Origin: Gemmatimonadota bacterium
Lineage (GTDB): Bacteria > Gemmatimonadota > Gemmatimonadetes > Longimicrobiales > Gaopeijiaceae
Reading direction: 5' to 3'
Length of the DNA stretch: 56,568 nt
NCBI GenBank assembly: GCA_016873995.1
Contig: VGVR01000021.1
Span: forward strand, 1-56,568
Part shown: positions 35,327 through 45,503 of the stretch, in pieces
Numbering within the stretch: the first letter of the stretch is position 1
Layout: every line of letters begins with the position of its first letter
Made by a program: the position numbers and the translations under genes
Notes under the pieces: model-generated
The model's input: the letters and a program-made list of their open reading frames with translations, nothing else
What the model was told of the DNA's origin: nothing
The model's database searches: none

Positions 35327-37891
35327 ATGACGCTCGTGCACCAGGTTCGTGCCCCCCGTGAGTCCCACATCTTCGACGACGTTCTGCCCGCGGACCTGCC
35401 CAGGCCCGACCTCACGGACAACGCTCGACTCGTGCTCGAGAAGCGCTACCTGAAGAAGGACGGCCAAGGGAAGCCGACGGAGAAGCCCGAAGTGATGTTC
35501 TGGCGCGTCGCGCGCACGATCGCCGACGTGGACCGGGACTACGGCGCGTCGCCCGCCGCGGTGGACCAGGTCGCCCGCAAGTTCTATGACCTCATGACCG
35601 CGGGCACCTTCGAGCCGAACTCGCCCACGCTCATGAATGCGGGGCGTCCTCTCGGCCAGCTCTCCGCGTGCTTCGTGCTCCCCATCGACGACGCGCTCTC
35701 GAACGGCCAGAGCGGTATCTACGACACGCTCAAGGCGATGGCGCTCGTGCACCAGTCGGGGGGCGGCACCGGCTTCTCCTTCTCGCGCCTGCGCTCCGAG
35801 GGCGAGACCGTGCGCTCGACCATGGGCGTCGCGTCCGGACCCGTGTCGTTCATGAAGCTCTACGATGCGAGCACGGACGTGGTGAAGCAGGGCGGCACGC
35901 GGCGCGGTGCCAACATGGGCATTCTGCGCGTCGACCATCCCGACATCCGCAAGTTCATCACCTGCAAGAACGACACGACGCAGGTGACGAACTTCAACAT
36001 CTCGGTCGCCATCACCGACGCGTTCATGGACGCGGTGGCGAAGGGCGAAGAGTACGACCTCGTCAACCCGAAGACGAAGGAGATCACCGGACGCGAGAAC
36101 GCGCGCGAGATCTTCGACATGATCGTGCACGGCTCCTGGTTGACGGGTGAGCCTGGCACGTTCTTCATCGATCGCGCCAACGAGTACAACCCGGTGCCGA
36201 AGCTGGGCGAGTACGAGGCGACGAACCCGTGCGGGGAGCAGCCGCTCCTGCCGTACGACGTGTGCAACCTCGGCTCCATCAACCTGGGCGCGTTCGTGCG
36301 TCCCGAGGCCCGCTGGGGCGATGCACCGGAAATGGCGATCGACTGGGATGCGCTCGCCAAGGTGATCCACCTGTCGACGCATTTCCTCGACAACGTCATC
36401 GACGCGAACGTCTATCCGCTCCCCGAGATCCACGACCTCGCCCAGAAGATCCGTCGCATCGGACTGGGGGTCATGGGCTGGGCGGACATGCTCGTCCGCC
36501 TCGGCATCCCGTACGACTCGGAGGCGGGAGTCGAGCTCGCGCGAAAGGTGATGGCGTTCGTGGACCAGGAAGCGCGCGCCGAGTCGCAGCGTCTCGCCGA
36601 AACGCGCGGCGTCTTCCCGGCTTGGCGCGGCTCGATCTGGGGCCCAGACCGCACCGCTGCGCGTCGCGCCGACGGCACGCGCATCCGCGGAGCTCAGGAG
36701 CTCCGCAACTGCAACCTGACCACGGTGGCCCCCACCGGCACCATCTCGATCTTCGCGGGCTGCTCGGGCGGCATCGAGCCGCTCTTCGCGGTCGCGTTCA
36801 TGCGCAACCAGGCCGGTGCGCTCATGCCCGATGTGAACCCCGACTTCGTGCGCATCGCCAAGGCCGGGGGCTGGTACTCGGACGAGCTCATGGAGCGCAT
36901 CGCCAACGAAGGGCACATCCACTTCGACGAAGTGCCCGCCGACGTGCAGCGCGTTTTCCGGACGGCGCACGACATCACGCCCGAGTGGCACGTGCGCATG
37001 CAGGCGGCCTACCAGGAGCACACCGACAGCGCGATCAGCAAGACGACGAACTTCCCGCGTGAGGCGACCGAGAAGGACGTGCGCGAGATCTACGAGCTGG
37101 CGTTCCGGCTCGGCTGCAAGGGCGTGACGGTCTACCGAGACGGGTCGCGTGAGGGCCAGGTGCTCTCGACGGGCAAGACGGCCCAGGCCGACACCGCGGC
37201 CACACAGGTTGCGGCCGAACAGGTCGCCCAGATCGCGGCGGAGGTCTCGCAGCTCGAGCACCATCTCGCGGACGCGCGCGAAGAGGCGCACAACCTCCGC
37301 GTGGAGGTGGAGCGCCTCAAGTCCGAGCTGCACCAGAAGGACGTGGAGGCAGGCGCGGTGCGTCAGAAGCGCCAGCGCCCGCTCGCGCTGCGCGGCTACA
37401 CCATGAAGATGAACTCGCCGCTCGGTGACCTGTACGTGACCATCAACGAGGACGAGCGTGGCCGTCCGTTCGAGGTGTTCTGCACGCTGGGCAAGGCCGG
37501 CGGCGCGGCCATGGCCGACGCCGAGGCGATGGGACGGCTCATGTCGCTCGCGCTCCGCTCGGGGATCTCGATCCAGCAGGTGAAGGACCAGGTGCGCGGC
37601 ATCTCGTGCGACCGCGCGGTCGGGCTCGGGCCGAACAAGGTGCTGTCCGTGCCGGACGCTGTGGGTCAAGCCATCGAGCGGTACCTGGAGGAGAAGGCGG
37701 GCGTGCAGGAAGCCCTCCCGCTCGCGATGCCGACGCCCCAAGGTGCCCGCCAGCCGCAGGCCGCTTCGGTGGCGAGCGACGGCTACGACACGCTCGACAT
37801 CGGCACGTGCCCCGAGTGCGGCACGGGCCACCTCGCCTTCGTCGAGGGGTGCAAGAAGTGCCACGTGTGCGGCTTCTCGGAGTGCGGCTGA
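35327..37891 (+). CDS. nrdJ: Coenzyme B12-dependent (class II) ribonucleoside-diphosphate reductase
   Basis: 854-residue single-chain reductase that makes deoxyribonucleotides with adenosylcobalamin. Family blocks: FEPNSPTLMNAGRPLGQLSACFVLP, GGGTGFSFSRLR, NPCGEQPLLPYDVCNLGSINL (residues about 299-318), and NLTTVAPTGTISIFAGCSGGIEP. The C-terminal TSCPD-type domain reads YVTINEDERGRPFEVFCTLGKAG. It ends with a zinc-ribbon-like CPECG and CKKCHVCG. Between them, residues about 612-682 (37160-37370) form an Ala/Glu/Gln/Leu-rich coiled coil (QLEHHLADAREEAHNLRVEV), not a usual part of the family. The gene has its own promoter and leader hairpin and no close neighbour, so it is probably monocistronic. 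Confidence 0.95.
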   Translation: MTLVHQVRAPRESHIFDDVLPADLPRPDLTDNARLVLEKRYLKKDGQGKPTEKPEVMFWRVARTIADVDRDYGASPAAVDQVARKFYDLMTAGTFEPNSPTLMNAGRPLGQLSACFVLPIDDALSNGQSGIYDTLKAMALVHQSGGGTGFSFSRLRSEGETVRSTMGVASGPVSFMKLYDASTDVVKQGGTRRGANMGILRVDHPDIRKFITCKNDTTQVTNFNISVAITDAFMDAVAKGEEYDLVNPKTKEITGRENAREIFDMIVHGSWLTGEPGTFFIDRANEYNPVPKLGEYEATNPCGEQPLLPYDVCNLGSINLGAFVRPEARWGDAPEMAIDWDALAKVIHLSTHFLDNVIDANVYPLPEIHDLAQKIRRIGLGVMGWADMLVRLGIPYDSEAGVELARKVMAFVDQEARAESQRLAETRGVFPAWRGSIWGPDRTAARRADGTRIRGAQELRNCNLTTVAPTGTISIFAGCSGGIEPLFAVAFMRNQAGALMPDVNPDFVRIAKAGGWYSDELMERIANEGHIHFDEVPADVQRVFRTAHDITPEWHVRMQAAYQEHTDSAISKTTNFPREATEKDVREIYELAFRLGCKGVTVYRDGSREGQVLSTGKTAQADTAATQVAAEQVAQIAAEVSQLEHHLADAREEAHNLRVEVERLKSELHQKDVEAGAVRQKRQRPLALRGYTMKMNSPLGDLYVTINEDERGRPFEVFCTLGKAGGAAMADAEAMGRLMSLALRSGISIQQVKDQVRGISCDRAVGLGPNKVLSVPDAVGQAIERYLEEKAGVQEALPLAMPTPQGARQPQAASVASDGYDTLDIGTCPECGTGHLAFVEGCKKCHVCGFSECG

Positions 37892-37946
37892 GCGCCGACT
37901 AGATCGCTCGACGATCGATTCGGGGCGGGCGGGGTAGGGATCTCCC

Positions 37947-38732
37947 ATGGCCCGCCCCGCTCCACTTGCCGGCATGCTCGCGTGCGCGTTCGCGGTGCTG
38001 TCGCCCGGCCTCGCCGACGCTCAGCCCGTCGTGGCCGACGCCGTTGCCGGTGCGGACGCGCTCTATTTCGCTGGCGAGGCGAACCAGGCGTACGAGTCGC
38101 TGAAGTCCCACCTCGACGCGAATCCGAACGACTACGAGGCACTCTGGCGTGCGTCGCGCGCGGCCGTGGTCATCGGCATGGTGCGCGAGGGTATCACCGC
38201 CCAGAACGAATTCCTCGACCCCGCCATCGTGCTCGGAGATCGCGCGGTCGCCGAACGGTCGCAGGGCATCGAAGGGCTCTATTGGCGGGGCGCGGCCGAG
38301 GGTCGCCGTGCCCTGAACGCGGGAAACGACTACGCGTCTCGGCTCGTGCAACGTGTCTTCGACGACGCGCATGCCATTCTAGCGCTCGACTCGATGCACG
38401 CCGGCGCGCACAACCTGCTCGGACGTGTCAACTACGAGATCATGGATCTGTCGCGGGTCGAGCGCCTCCTCGCCCGCATGCTGGTGAGCAACCAAGCGAT
38501 CAGGGAGAGCAGCTGGGATGGCGCGGCACTCCATCTGCGGCGCGCGGCTGAGCTCGACCCGAACAACGTCCTCTATTGGCTCGACCTCGGGCAGCTCTAC
38601 ATGCGGCGGGGGCGAGACGAGGATGCGGCCACCGTGCTCCACCGCGTGACGGAGATGCGCTCGGTGCACCCGCCGGACGACGTGTTCAAGGACACGGCCC
38701 GCCGTTGGCTGCAGGAGCTCGAGTCGCAGTAG
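37947..38732 (+). CDS. Periplasmic TPR protein
   Basis: 261 residues with a signal peptide (MLACAFAVLSPGLADA, cleavage near AQP). Helical TPR-type units follow: ADALYFAGEANQAYESLKSHL, YEALWRASRAAVVIGM, GLYWRGAAEGRRALN, AHNLLGRVNYEIMDL, and ALHLRRAAELDPNNVLYWLDLGQLY. The central part resembles TPR proteins of the RMDN type that carry VNYEIMDLSRVERLLA-like blocks. It probably mediates protein contacts in the periplasm. It is followed after 5 nt by the M28 peptidase gene and is likely co-transcribed with it. Confidence 0.75.
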   Translation: MARPAPLAGMLACAFAVLSPGLADAQPVVADAVAGADALYFAGEANQAYESLKSHLDANPNDYEALWRASRAAVVIGMVREGITAQNEFLDPAIVLGDRAVAERSQGIEGLYWRGAAEGRRALNAGNDYASRLVQRVFDDAHAILALDSMHAGAHNLLGRVNYEIMDLSRVERLLARMLVSNQAIRESSWDGAALHLRRAAELDPNNVLYWLDLGQLYMRRGRDEDAATVLHRVTEMRSVHPPDDVFKDTARRWLQELESQ

Positions 38733-38737
38733 CACCT

Positions 38738-39679
38738 ATGCCGCTCGCCACGCGTGTCCCTCGGCTCCTCGCCCTCGTGTGTCTGTCGGTCGGCGTCGGC
38801 GCGTGCATGAGCGTCCCGCAGGGCCCGACCCCAGGCCGGCCGCTCTTCGATGGAGACGCCGCGATGGCGCTCGTGCGCGACCAGGTCGGGTTCGGGCCCC
38901 GCGTACCCGGGACCGCCGGCCATGCGCGGCAGCTGGCGTGGATGCTGGATCGGCTCGACTCCCTGGGGGCGTCGCCGGTGGTCGACACCTTCACCCACGT
39001 CAGCGCGGCCGGCGACTCGCTCACCCTCTTCAACGTGTCGGCCCGATTCCGGCCCGAGGCCACGCGCAGGATCCTCATCCTCGCACACTGGGATACGCGT
39101 CCGACCTCGGACGAGGCCGACGACTCGGTGGGCCGTGCCACCCCGGTGCCCGGTGCGAACGACGGCGCGTCGGGAACGGCGGTCCTGCTCCAACTCGCTG
39201 CGATGCTCCGCGACGTGCCACCCCCCATGGGGGTCGAGTTGCTCCTCGTGGACGGCGAGGACTACGGCCCCGAGGTCGATGACATGTTCCTGGGAGCCAA
39301 GCGCTACGCCTCCCGGCTCGGCGACACGAATCGACCGGTCTACGGCTTGCTCCTCGACATGGTGGGAGACGCCGACCCCAGCTTCCCCGTGGAGGAGATC
39401 TCGGCCCAAGCGGCTGAGTTGGTGGTCAGGAAGGTGTGGCAAGCCGCCGAGAGGCTCGGTTACCGCCAGTACTTCCCGAACACCGTCGGCCTTCGGGTAT
39501 TCGACGACCACGTCCCTCTCATCGAGGCGGGCCTCCCCACGGCGAACCTCGTCGACTTCGAGTACGGTCCGTACAACGCATACTGGCACACCCCGCAGGA
39601 CACACCGGAGAACGTGAGCGCGACGACGCTCGGGATGGTGGGCGAGGTGGTTGCAGAGCTGATCTACTCGGGCGGCTGA
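38738..39679 (+). CDS. M28-family lipoprotein (aminopeptidase / glutaminyl cyclase-like)
   Basis: 313 residues. Start ATG 38738 yields a lipoprotein signal (LLALVCLSVGVGAC, lipobox VGAC), so it is anchored in the envelope. Zinc-peptidase motifs of family M28: LAHWDTRPTSDEA, PGANDGASGTAVLLQLA and LLVDGEDYGPE; a late histidine in AYWHTPQDTPEN completes the site. The WDTRP form is seen in bacterial proteins annotated as glutaminyl-peptide cyclotransferases or M28 peptidases; which reaction applies is not clear. It follows the TPR gene closely. Confidence 0.85.
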   Translation: MPLATRVPRLLALVCLSVGVGACMSVPQGPTPGRPLFDGDAAMALVRDQVGFGPRVPGTAGHARQLAWMLDRLDSLGASPVVDTFTHVSAAGDSLTLFNVSARFRPEATRRILILAHWDTRPTSDEADDSVGRATPVPGANDGASGTAVLLQLAAMLRDVPPPMGVELLLVDGEDYGPEVDDMFLGAKRYASRLGDTNRPVYGLLLDMVGDADPSFPVEEISAQAAELVVRKVWQAAERLGYRQYFPNTVGLRVFDDHVPLIEAGLPTANLVDFEYGPYNAYWHTPQDTPENVSATTLGMVGEVVAELIYSGG

Positions 39680-39749
39680 CGCCCCTTGCGGCGCCACGTC
39701 GCGCCCGCGCAATGGCGCCCGACCTCGCGCCTGGGCAGATTCTCCGCCC

Positions 39750-40469
39750 ATGAACCACGACATGATGGCGGTGACGGCGGCGGACCTGTACTCGACGTTC
39801 GAGGGGCACGTCCTCCCGGGAAGCATGTTCATCCTGTGGGCGCTCGTCTGGATCGGGCAGAACTTCCGAGCCGGCGCGCTCGACTCGCCGAGCCGAGCGC
39901 TGGAGTCGAGCCTCTTCGTGCCGGTCCTCAAGGTGGTCCTGCCGCTCATCGGCGTGTGGGTGGAGATCCCCGGCGAGGGCTGGGGGCCGACCACGACGCT
40001 CATGAGCCTCCAGCACGTCACCATGTACTCGGCGTTCGCGCTCACCGGTATCATCGACTTGCTCGCTCACCGCGGTCTCCTCTCGCGCTCCCCGACTTTC
40101 GTGGGCTACGCGCTGGCTCAGCTCAACGCCGGGTGGCTCTTCTGGGGACACGCGATCCACGAAGGGGTGGACGGCAGCGTGCACCGCATCTTGGCCTCCG
40201 TCTTCTTCGTGGTGGCTGGGCTCGGGGCGCTGGAGGTCTTCCGGCCCACGGCCGGGCTCGCGTGGCTCCGCATGGGCGCCCAGCTCGTGCTCGGCGGCTG
40301 GTTCATCCTGGGCGCGTGGATCCTCTATCTGTCGGGCTGGGACCTGTCCGCCTCGTACAACGTCGGCCGCGCCTCCATGTACTTCTCGTGGATGGTCATG
40401 GGGATCGCCTCGGCCGTCCTCGCCGCGCGGATTCTCGCGGACCGTCGGGGAGCCCCCGTTGCGGGGTGA
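39750..40469 (+). CDS. TMEM45-like (DUF716) multispanning membrane protein
   Basis: 239 residues with about seven hydrophobic helices. The N-terminus FEGHVLPGSMFILWALVW matches the GHALPGS motif of the TMEM45/DUF716 family, known mostly from animals and plants. Conserved histidines recur in LQHVTMYSAFALTG and GWLFWGHAIHEGVDGSVHRI. No enzymatic function is established. A short 70-nt gap separates it from the peptidase gene upstream. Confidence 0.75.
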   Translation: MNHDMMAVTAADLYSTFEGHVLPGSMFILWALVWIGQNFRAGALDSPSRALESSLFVPVLKVVLPLIGVWVEIPGEGWGPTTTLMSLQHVTMYSAFALTGIIDLLAHRGLLSRSPTFVGYALAQLNAGWLFWGHAIHEGVDGSVHRILASVFFVVAGLGALEVFRPTAGLAWLRMGAQLVLGGWFILGAWILYLSGWDLSASYNVGRASMYFSWMVMGIASAVLAARILADRRGAPVAG

Positions 40470-40488
40470 GCATGGTCAGCATTATCAT
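40459..40488 (+). promoter_or_regulatory. Possible promoter of the ornithine aminotransferase gene
   Basis: TTGCGG (40459-40464) and TATCAT (40483-40488) are 18 nt apart, just upstream of the ARG-box-like site. The match is weak, but it lies in the only AT-rich stretch of the region. Confidence 0.35.
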
Positions 40489-40498
40489 GAACTAAATC

Positions 40499-40512
40499 TG
40501 CATAAAAATTCA
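40499..40512 (+). promoter_or_regulatory. ARG-box-like operator (ArgR/AhrC-type)
   Basis: TGCATAAAAATTCA differs at one base from the palindrome TGAAT-N4-ATTCA that ArgR/AhrC proteins bind. It sits 57 nt before the ATG, near the expected transcription start, inside an unusually AT-rich island (about 40480-40515). The regulated gene is ornithine aminotransferase, a known ArgR/AhrC target type. The ArgR gene is not in the window. Confidence 0.5.
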
Positions 40513-40568
40513 TTCGCGCTTTGCGCCCCGGTGCGCTCAGCGCCCCGCGTCCCCAGCAGAGGAGTGAG

Positions 40569-41786
40569 ATGACCACCGCAGCCGCGTCCAAGACCAAGGG
40601 GTACATCGCCGAAGTCGACCAATTCAGCGCCCACAACTACCACCCCCTTCCGGTGGTGCTGGAACGAGGCGAGGGCGCGTGGGTCTGGGACGTGGACGGG
40701 AACCGCTACCTGGACATGCTCAGCGCCTATTCCGCGCTCAACCAGGGGCACCGACACCCGGCGATCATCGAGGCCGCGCGTAAGCAGCTCGACACGCTGA
40801 CGCTCACCTCGCGCGCGTTCCACAACGACCAGATGGGTCCGTTCCTGCGCGAACTCTGCCAGGCCACCGGCTTCGAGCGTGCTCTCCCCATGAACACGGG
40901 CGCCGAGGCGGTCGAGACCGCCATCAAGATGGTCCGCAAGTGGGGATACAAGGTCAAAGGCGTCGAGGCGGACAAGGCCGAGATCATCGTCTGCGAGAAC
41001 AATTTCCACGGCCGCACGACGACCATCGTGGGCTTCTCGTCGGAGCCGCAGTATCGCGACGGCTTCGGTCCGTTCACGCCGGGCTTCAAGGAGATTCCCT
41101 ACGGGGATTCGGCCGCGCTCGAGAAGGCGATCACGAAGAACACGGTTGGCTTCCTCGTCGAGCCGCTCCAGGGTGAAGGTGGCGTGGTCGTGCCGCCCGC
41201 CGGCTTCCTCGCCAGGGCGCGCGCGATCTGCACCAAGCACAACGTGGCCCTCATCGCCGACGAGATCCAAACCGGCCTGGGGCGGACCGGCAAGCTGTTC
41301 TGCTACGAGTGGGACAGCATCCGCCCGGACATCCTCATCGTCGGGAAGGCGCTCGGCGGGGGCGTCTATCCGGTGTCCGCCGCGATCGCGGACTCCGAGT
41401 ACATGGACGTCTTCCACCCCGGTGACCACGGTTCGACGTTCGGCGGCAATCCGCTCGCGGCCGCGATCGCGCGCGCGTCGCTCCGTGTGATCCTAGACGA
41501 GGACTTGCCGGCGCGCTCCGCGAAGCTCGGCGCCTGGTTCATGGACCGGCTGCGTGCGATCAAGTCGAAGCACGTCGAAGAGGTACGCGGACGTGGCCTG
41601 ATGATCGGCGTCGTGATCAAGGAATCGAGCGGCGTGGCGCGTCCGTTCTGCGAGGCACTCGAGCACAATGGCGTCCTCGCCAAGGAGACGCACCATCAGG
41701 TGATCCGCTTCGCGCCGCCGCTGACCATCACCGAAGAGGAGCTGGAGTTCGCGCTCGAGCGGGCGACCGAGGTGCTGGGGAAGTAA
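40569..41786 (+). CDS. rocD: Ornithine aminotransferase (class III PLP)
   Basis: 405-residue PLP enzyme converting ornithine and 2-oxoglutarate to glutamate semialdehyde and glutamate. Family sequences: HNYHPLPVVLERGEGAWVWDVDG, SAYSALNQGHRHP, PMNTGAEAVETAIKMVRKWGY, NNFHGRTTTIVGFS, EPLQGEGGV, IADEIQTGLGRTGK and catalytic Lys in VGKALGGGVYPVSA. Start ATG 40569 has GAGGAGTGAG upstream. The sequence is specific for ornithine rather than acetylornithine transaminase. A strong terminator follows. It is possibly controlled by an ARG box. Confidence 0.95.
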   Translation: MTTAAASKTKGYIAEVDQFSAHNYHPLPVVLERGEGAWVWDVDGNRYLDMLSAYSALNQGHRHPAIIEAARKQLDTLTLTSRAFHNDQMGPFLRELCQATGFERALPMNTGAEAVETAIKMVRKWGYKVKGVEADKAEIIVCENNFHGRTTTIVGFSSEPQYRDGFGPFTPGFKEIPYGDSAALEKAITKNTVGFLVEPLQGEGGVVVPPAGFLARARAICTKHNVALIADEIQTGLGRTGKLFCYEWDSIRPDILIVGKALGGGVYPVSAAIADSEYMDVFHPGDHGSTFGGNPLAAAIARASLRVILDEDLPARSAKLGAWFMDRLRAIKSKHVEEVRGRGLMIGVVIKESSGVARPFCEALEHNGVLAKETHHQVIRFAPPLTITEEELEFALERATEVLGK

Positions 41787-41807
41787 CGCCGACCGCGTCG
41801 GGGCAGG

Positions 41808-41849
41808 AGAGCCGGCCGGGTCGTCGACCTGGCCGGCTCTTTGCTGTTC
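41808..41849 (+). terminator. Rho-independent terminator of rocD
   Basis: Perfect 10-bp stem AGAGCCGGCC / GGCCGGCTCT (41808-41817 with 41831-41840), extended inward by GGTCG/CGACC pairs, followed by the T-rich TTTGCTGTTCTT. It is 21 nt after the rocD stop. Confidence 0.8.
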
Positions 41850-41859
41850 TTACCGCGCG

Positions 41860-42144
41860 TCACCATTCGATGGTGCCCTGTTTGGTGGTGTCGATGTCCT
41901 CACCGGCACCGCCCTTGAAGAGGACCTGCTCGATCTGCTCGTAGAGGAAGTCCTTCGCGCGCTTGTCGCGTGGGTCGAGCCCGTAGTGGTTGATGAGCAG
42001 AGTCTGGTGCTTCAGCCACTCTTGCCAGCACGCGGCGCAGATTTCGCGCGCGATGCGCTCGCCGAGCTCACTGCGGAAGGGTGGCTTGGCGAGCGGTGCC
42101 GAGTCCTTCTGGCACCGGCGGCACTTGATAGTCGCGTCGGACAT
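41860..42144 (-). CDS. yggX: Fe(2+)-trafficking / oxidative damage protection protein (YggX family)
   Basis: 94 residues. The N-terminal KCRRCQKDSAPLAKPPFRSELG and the block WQEWLKHQTLLINHYGLDPRDKRAKDFLYEQ match YggX, which protects iron-sulfur clusters and handles labile iron. The start is placed at MSDATIK (42144); the 61 extra residues of the longer frame are not family-like. E. coli YggX is 91 residues. It is divergent from the dksA-like gene. Confidence 0.9.
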   Translation of the reverse strand: MSDATIKCRRCQKDSAPLAKPPFRSELGERIAREICAACWQEWLKHQTLLINHYGLDPRDKRAKDFLYEQIEQVLFKGGAGEDIDTTKQGTIEW

Positions 42145-42297
42145 GGTTGGCCGTGGGGAGGGTCGGCGGGTCGGGCGCAGCTGTACCCGGACCCCTTCGA
42201 CCGGGTCCCGCCTCCAGCGCTCCACACCATGCGTTTCGGCGTGGACGCCCCCCGGACCCCTGATTAGCTTCCTGCGCTCGTTTTTCAGTGAGGATGC

Positions 42298-42681
42298 ATG
42301 CCGCTGACCAAGAAACAGCTCGGGCATCTGGAGAAGCGCCTGCTAGAGGAGCGCGAGCGCGCGCTCAAGGCGCTCGGGCTCTTCGACAAGATGACGAAGG
42401 CCGACCGGGAATCGGGTGACTCCGACCTGGCCGCCTACACGGATCACATGGCCGATCAGGGCACCGAGGCCATGGAGCGCGAGAAAGCTGCCATCTTCGC
42501 GACCAAAGAGGGGCGCTACCTGTACCGCCTCGAGGAGGCGCTGCGCCGCCTCTACTACGATCCGAAGGCGTTCGGCCTCTGCCACACCTGCGGCAACGAC
42601 GTGGGCTTCGAGCGTCTCGACGCGCTTCCGCACGCGCGCTACTGCATCGACTGCAAGCTGAAGGAAGAGTCGGCCGCGTAG
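42298..42681 (+). CDS. DksA/TraR-type zinc-finger protein
   Basis: 127 residues. An N-terminal helical hairpin (TKKQLGHLEKRLLEERERALKAL) with an acidic tip region is followed by a C4 zinc finger, FGLCHTCGNDVGFERLDALPHARYCIDCK. Proteins of this type bind RNA polymerase through the secondary channel and modulate initiation with ppGpp. It is shorter than E. coli DksA (151), nearer to the DksA/TraR-like general family. The ATG at 42298 has GTGAGGATGC just upstream. Its C-terminus is 15 nt from the convergent RNase D gene. Confidence 0.88.
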   Translation: MPLTKKQLGHLEKRLLEERERALKALGLFDKMTKADRESGDSDLAAYTDHMADQGTEAMEREKAAIFATKEGRYLYRLEEALRRLYYDPKAFGLCHTCGNDVGFERLDALPHARYCIDCKLKEESAA

Positions 42682-42696
42682 CTCGACTGCCGCGAC

Positions 42697-43836
42697 TCAG
42701 CGGATCAGCTTCAGGAAGTCCTCGCCGAGAGCTTCGGCCTTCCAGCGCCGCATCCCGTCGACCGTCGCGAGAGCGTCGAGAGACCTCGGCCCGGCGCGGG
42801 CGATCTCGATGAGGGTCGCGTTCGAGAGCAGCGTCCCGCGCGGGAGTCCCAGCTCGTCCGCTTTGCGGTTGCGGGCATCCTTGAGCCGCTCCGCGAGCGC
42901 CTCCACGTCGGGCGTGATGCGGGTGCCGCCCCGCCTCTCGGGCCGCGGGTAGCCGCGCAGCTCGTCGTCGCGCATCTGCGCGACCCGCTCGATTCGCTCG
43001 ACCAGCGACGCCCCTGCCTCTTCCGCCAAGCGCGGCGGAAAGCCCTTGATCGCGAGGAGCTCACGCACACTGCGGGGGTGCGCCGCCACGGCCTCGATGA
43101 GCGGCCCTTCGGCCACCACGCGAAACGTCGCGCGATCCTTGGCGCGCGCGATCTCGTCGCGCCATGCGAGGGCCTCACGGAGGGCCGTGAGCTGTCGGGG
43201 TGACAGGTGTCGAGCACCCTTGATGCGCGCGACGGGGTCCTCGGGCGTCTCCTCCTTGGGGAGCCCGCCCGCCGCTGCTTCGAGAGCCCGGCACTCCTCC
43301 TTGGTCCAAGCAAGCCGCCGGGCCTCGGCCAGCTCGGCCGTCAGCCAATCCGCCAGCCGCATCAGGTGCCGCGTGTCGTCGGCGGCGTACTCGAGCATCC
43401 CTTCGCCGAGCGGGCGCTCGGCCCAGTCGGCCCGCTGGAACTTCTTCGACAGCTTCACGCCGAAGCGCGATTCGAGCAGGCTGGCCAGACCGAGCGCCTC
43501 CTCGCCCAGGAGCTGCGCCGCAATCTGTGTGTCGAAGAGCCCGCGCAGGCGGATACGCAGGTCGCGCGCCAGCAGCCGCAGGTCGAAGTCCGCCCCATGC
43601 ATGACGACGGGCAGATCGGGGTCCTCGAGCGGACCGCGCAGCACGTCGGCAGGATCGAACGCCAGCGGGTCGATCAGGTACGTGGTTCGCTCCGTGGAGA
43701 GCTGCACGAGGCAGAGCCGGTCCGAGTAGCGGTGGAAGCCCGCCGCCTCGCAGTCGAGCGCGATGCGCTTCGCGCGGCCCAAGTCCTCGATGAGGCCCCC
43801 GGCTTCCTGGGGCGACTGGAGGTAGACGTGGGCCAT
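42697..43836 (-). CDS. rnd: Ribonuclease D
   Basis: 379-residue 3'-5' exoribonuclease for tRNA and small-RNA 3' ends. The DEDD nuclease domain has ALDCEAAGFHRYSDRLCLVQLS, VMHGADFDLRLLARDL, LFDTQIAAQLLGEEALGLASLL and YAADDTRHLMRLADWL; the HRDC domains follow (SPRQLTALREALAWRDEIARAKDRATFRV). Start at MAHVYLQSP (43836) because the extra 61 residues upstream are Arg/Pro-rich and not family-like. Its start is separated by about 250 nt from the divergent pyruvate kinase gene. Confidence 0.9.
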   Translation of the reverse strand: MAHVYLQSPQEAGGLIEDLGRAKRIALDCEAAGFHRYSDRLCLVQLSTERTTYLIDPLAFDPADVLRGPLEDPDLPVVMHGADFDLRLLARDLRIRLRGLFDTQIAAQLLGEEALGLASLLESRFGVKLSKKFQRADWAERPLGEGMLEYAADDTRHLMRLADWLTAELAEARRLAWTKEECRALEAAAGGLPKEETPEDPVARIKGARHLSPRQLTALREALAWRDEIARAKDRATFRVVAEGPLIEAVAAHPRSVRELLAIKGFPPRLAEEAGASLVERIERVAQMRDDELRGYPRPERRGGTRITPDVEALAERLKDARNRKADELGLPRGTLLSNATLIEIARAGPRSLDALATVDGMRRWKAEALGEDFLKLIR

Positions 43837-44082
43837 GAGGGACTTCGCCCGGTCGGGGCCGTAAGGGCGCGGAACAGAAAGGCGCGGAATAGAAATCGGA
43901 CCTCGGCTCGAGCGCCACCCCTGACACGCCGCTGCACTTGCGGGAGCGGTCGGACCAGCGCCGGAGCGAGGCGTCCGGGCTCGCCTCGGGCCGTTGCCGC
44001 CACCCTCCTCCGCCGCCACAATTCGGAATCCGCGGCGCGTTCAGGCCCGCCCCCCGAATCCGACCCCCGAGTCCGCGCGAGC

Positions 44083-45495
<1,413 letters not shown>

Positions 45496-45503
45496 CACCT
45501 CGC

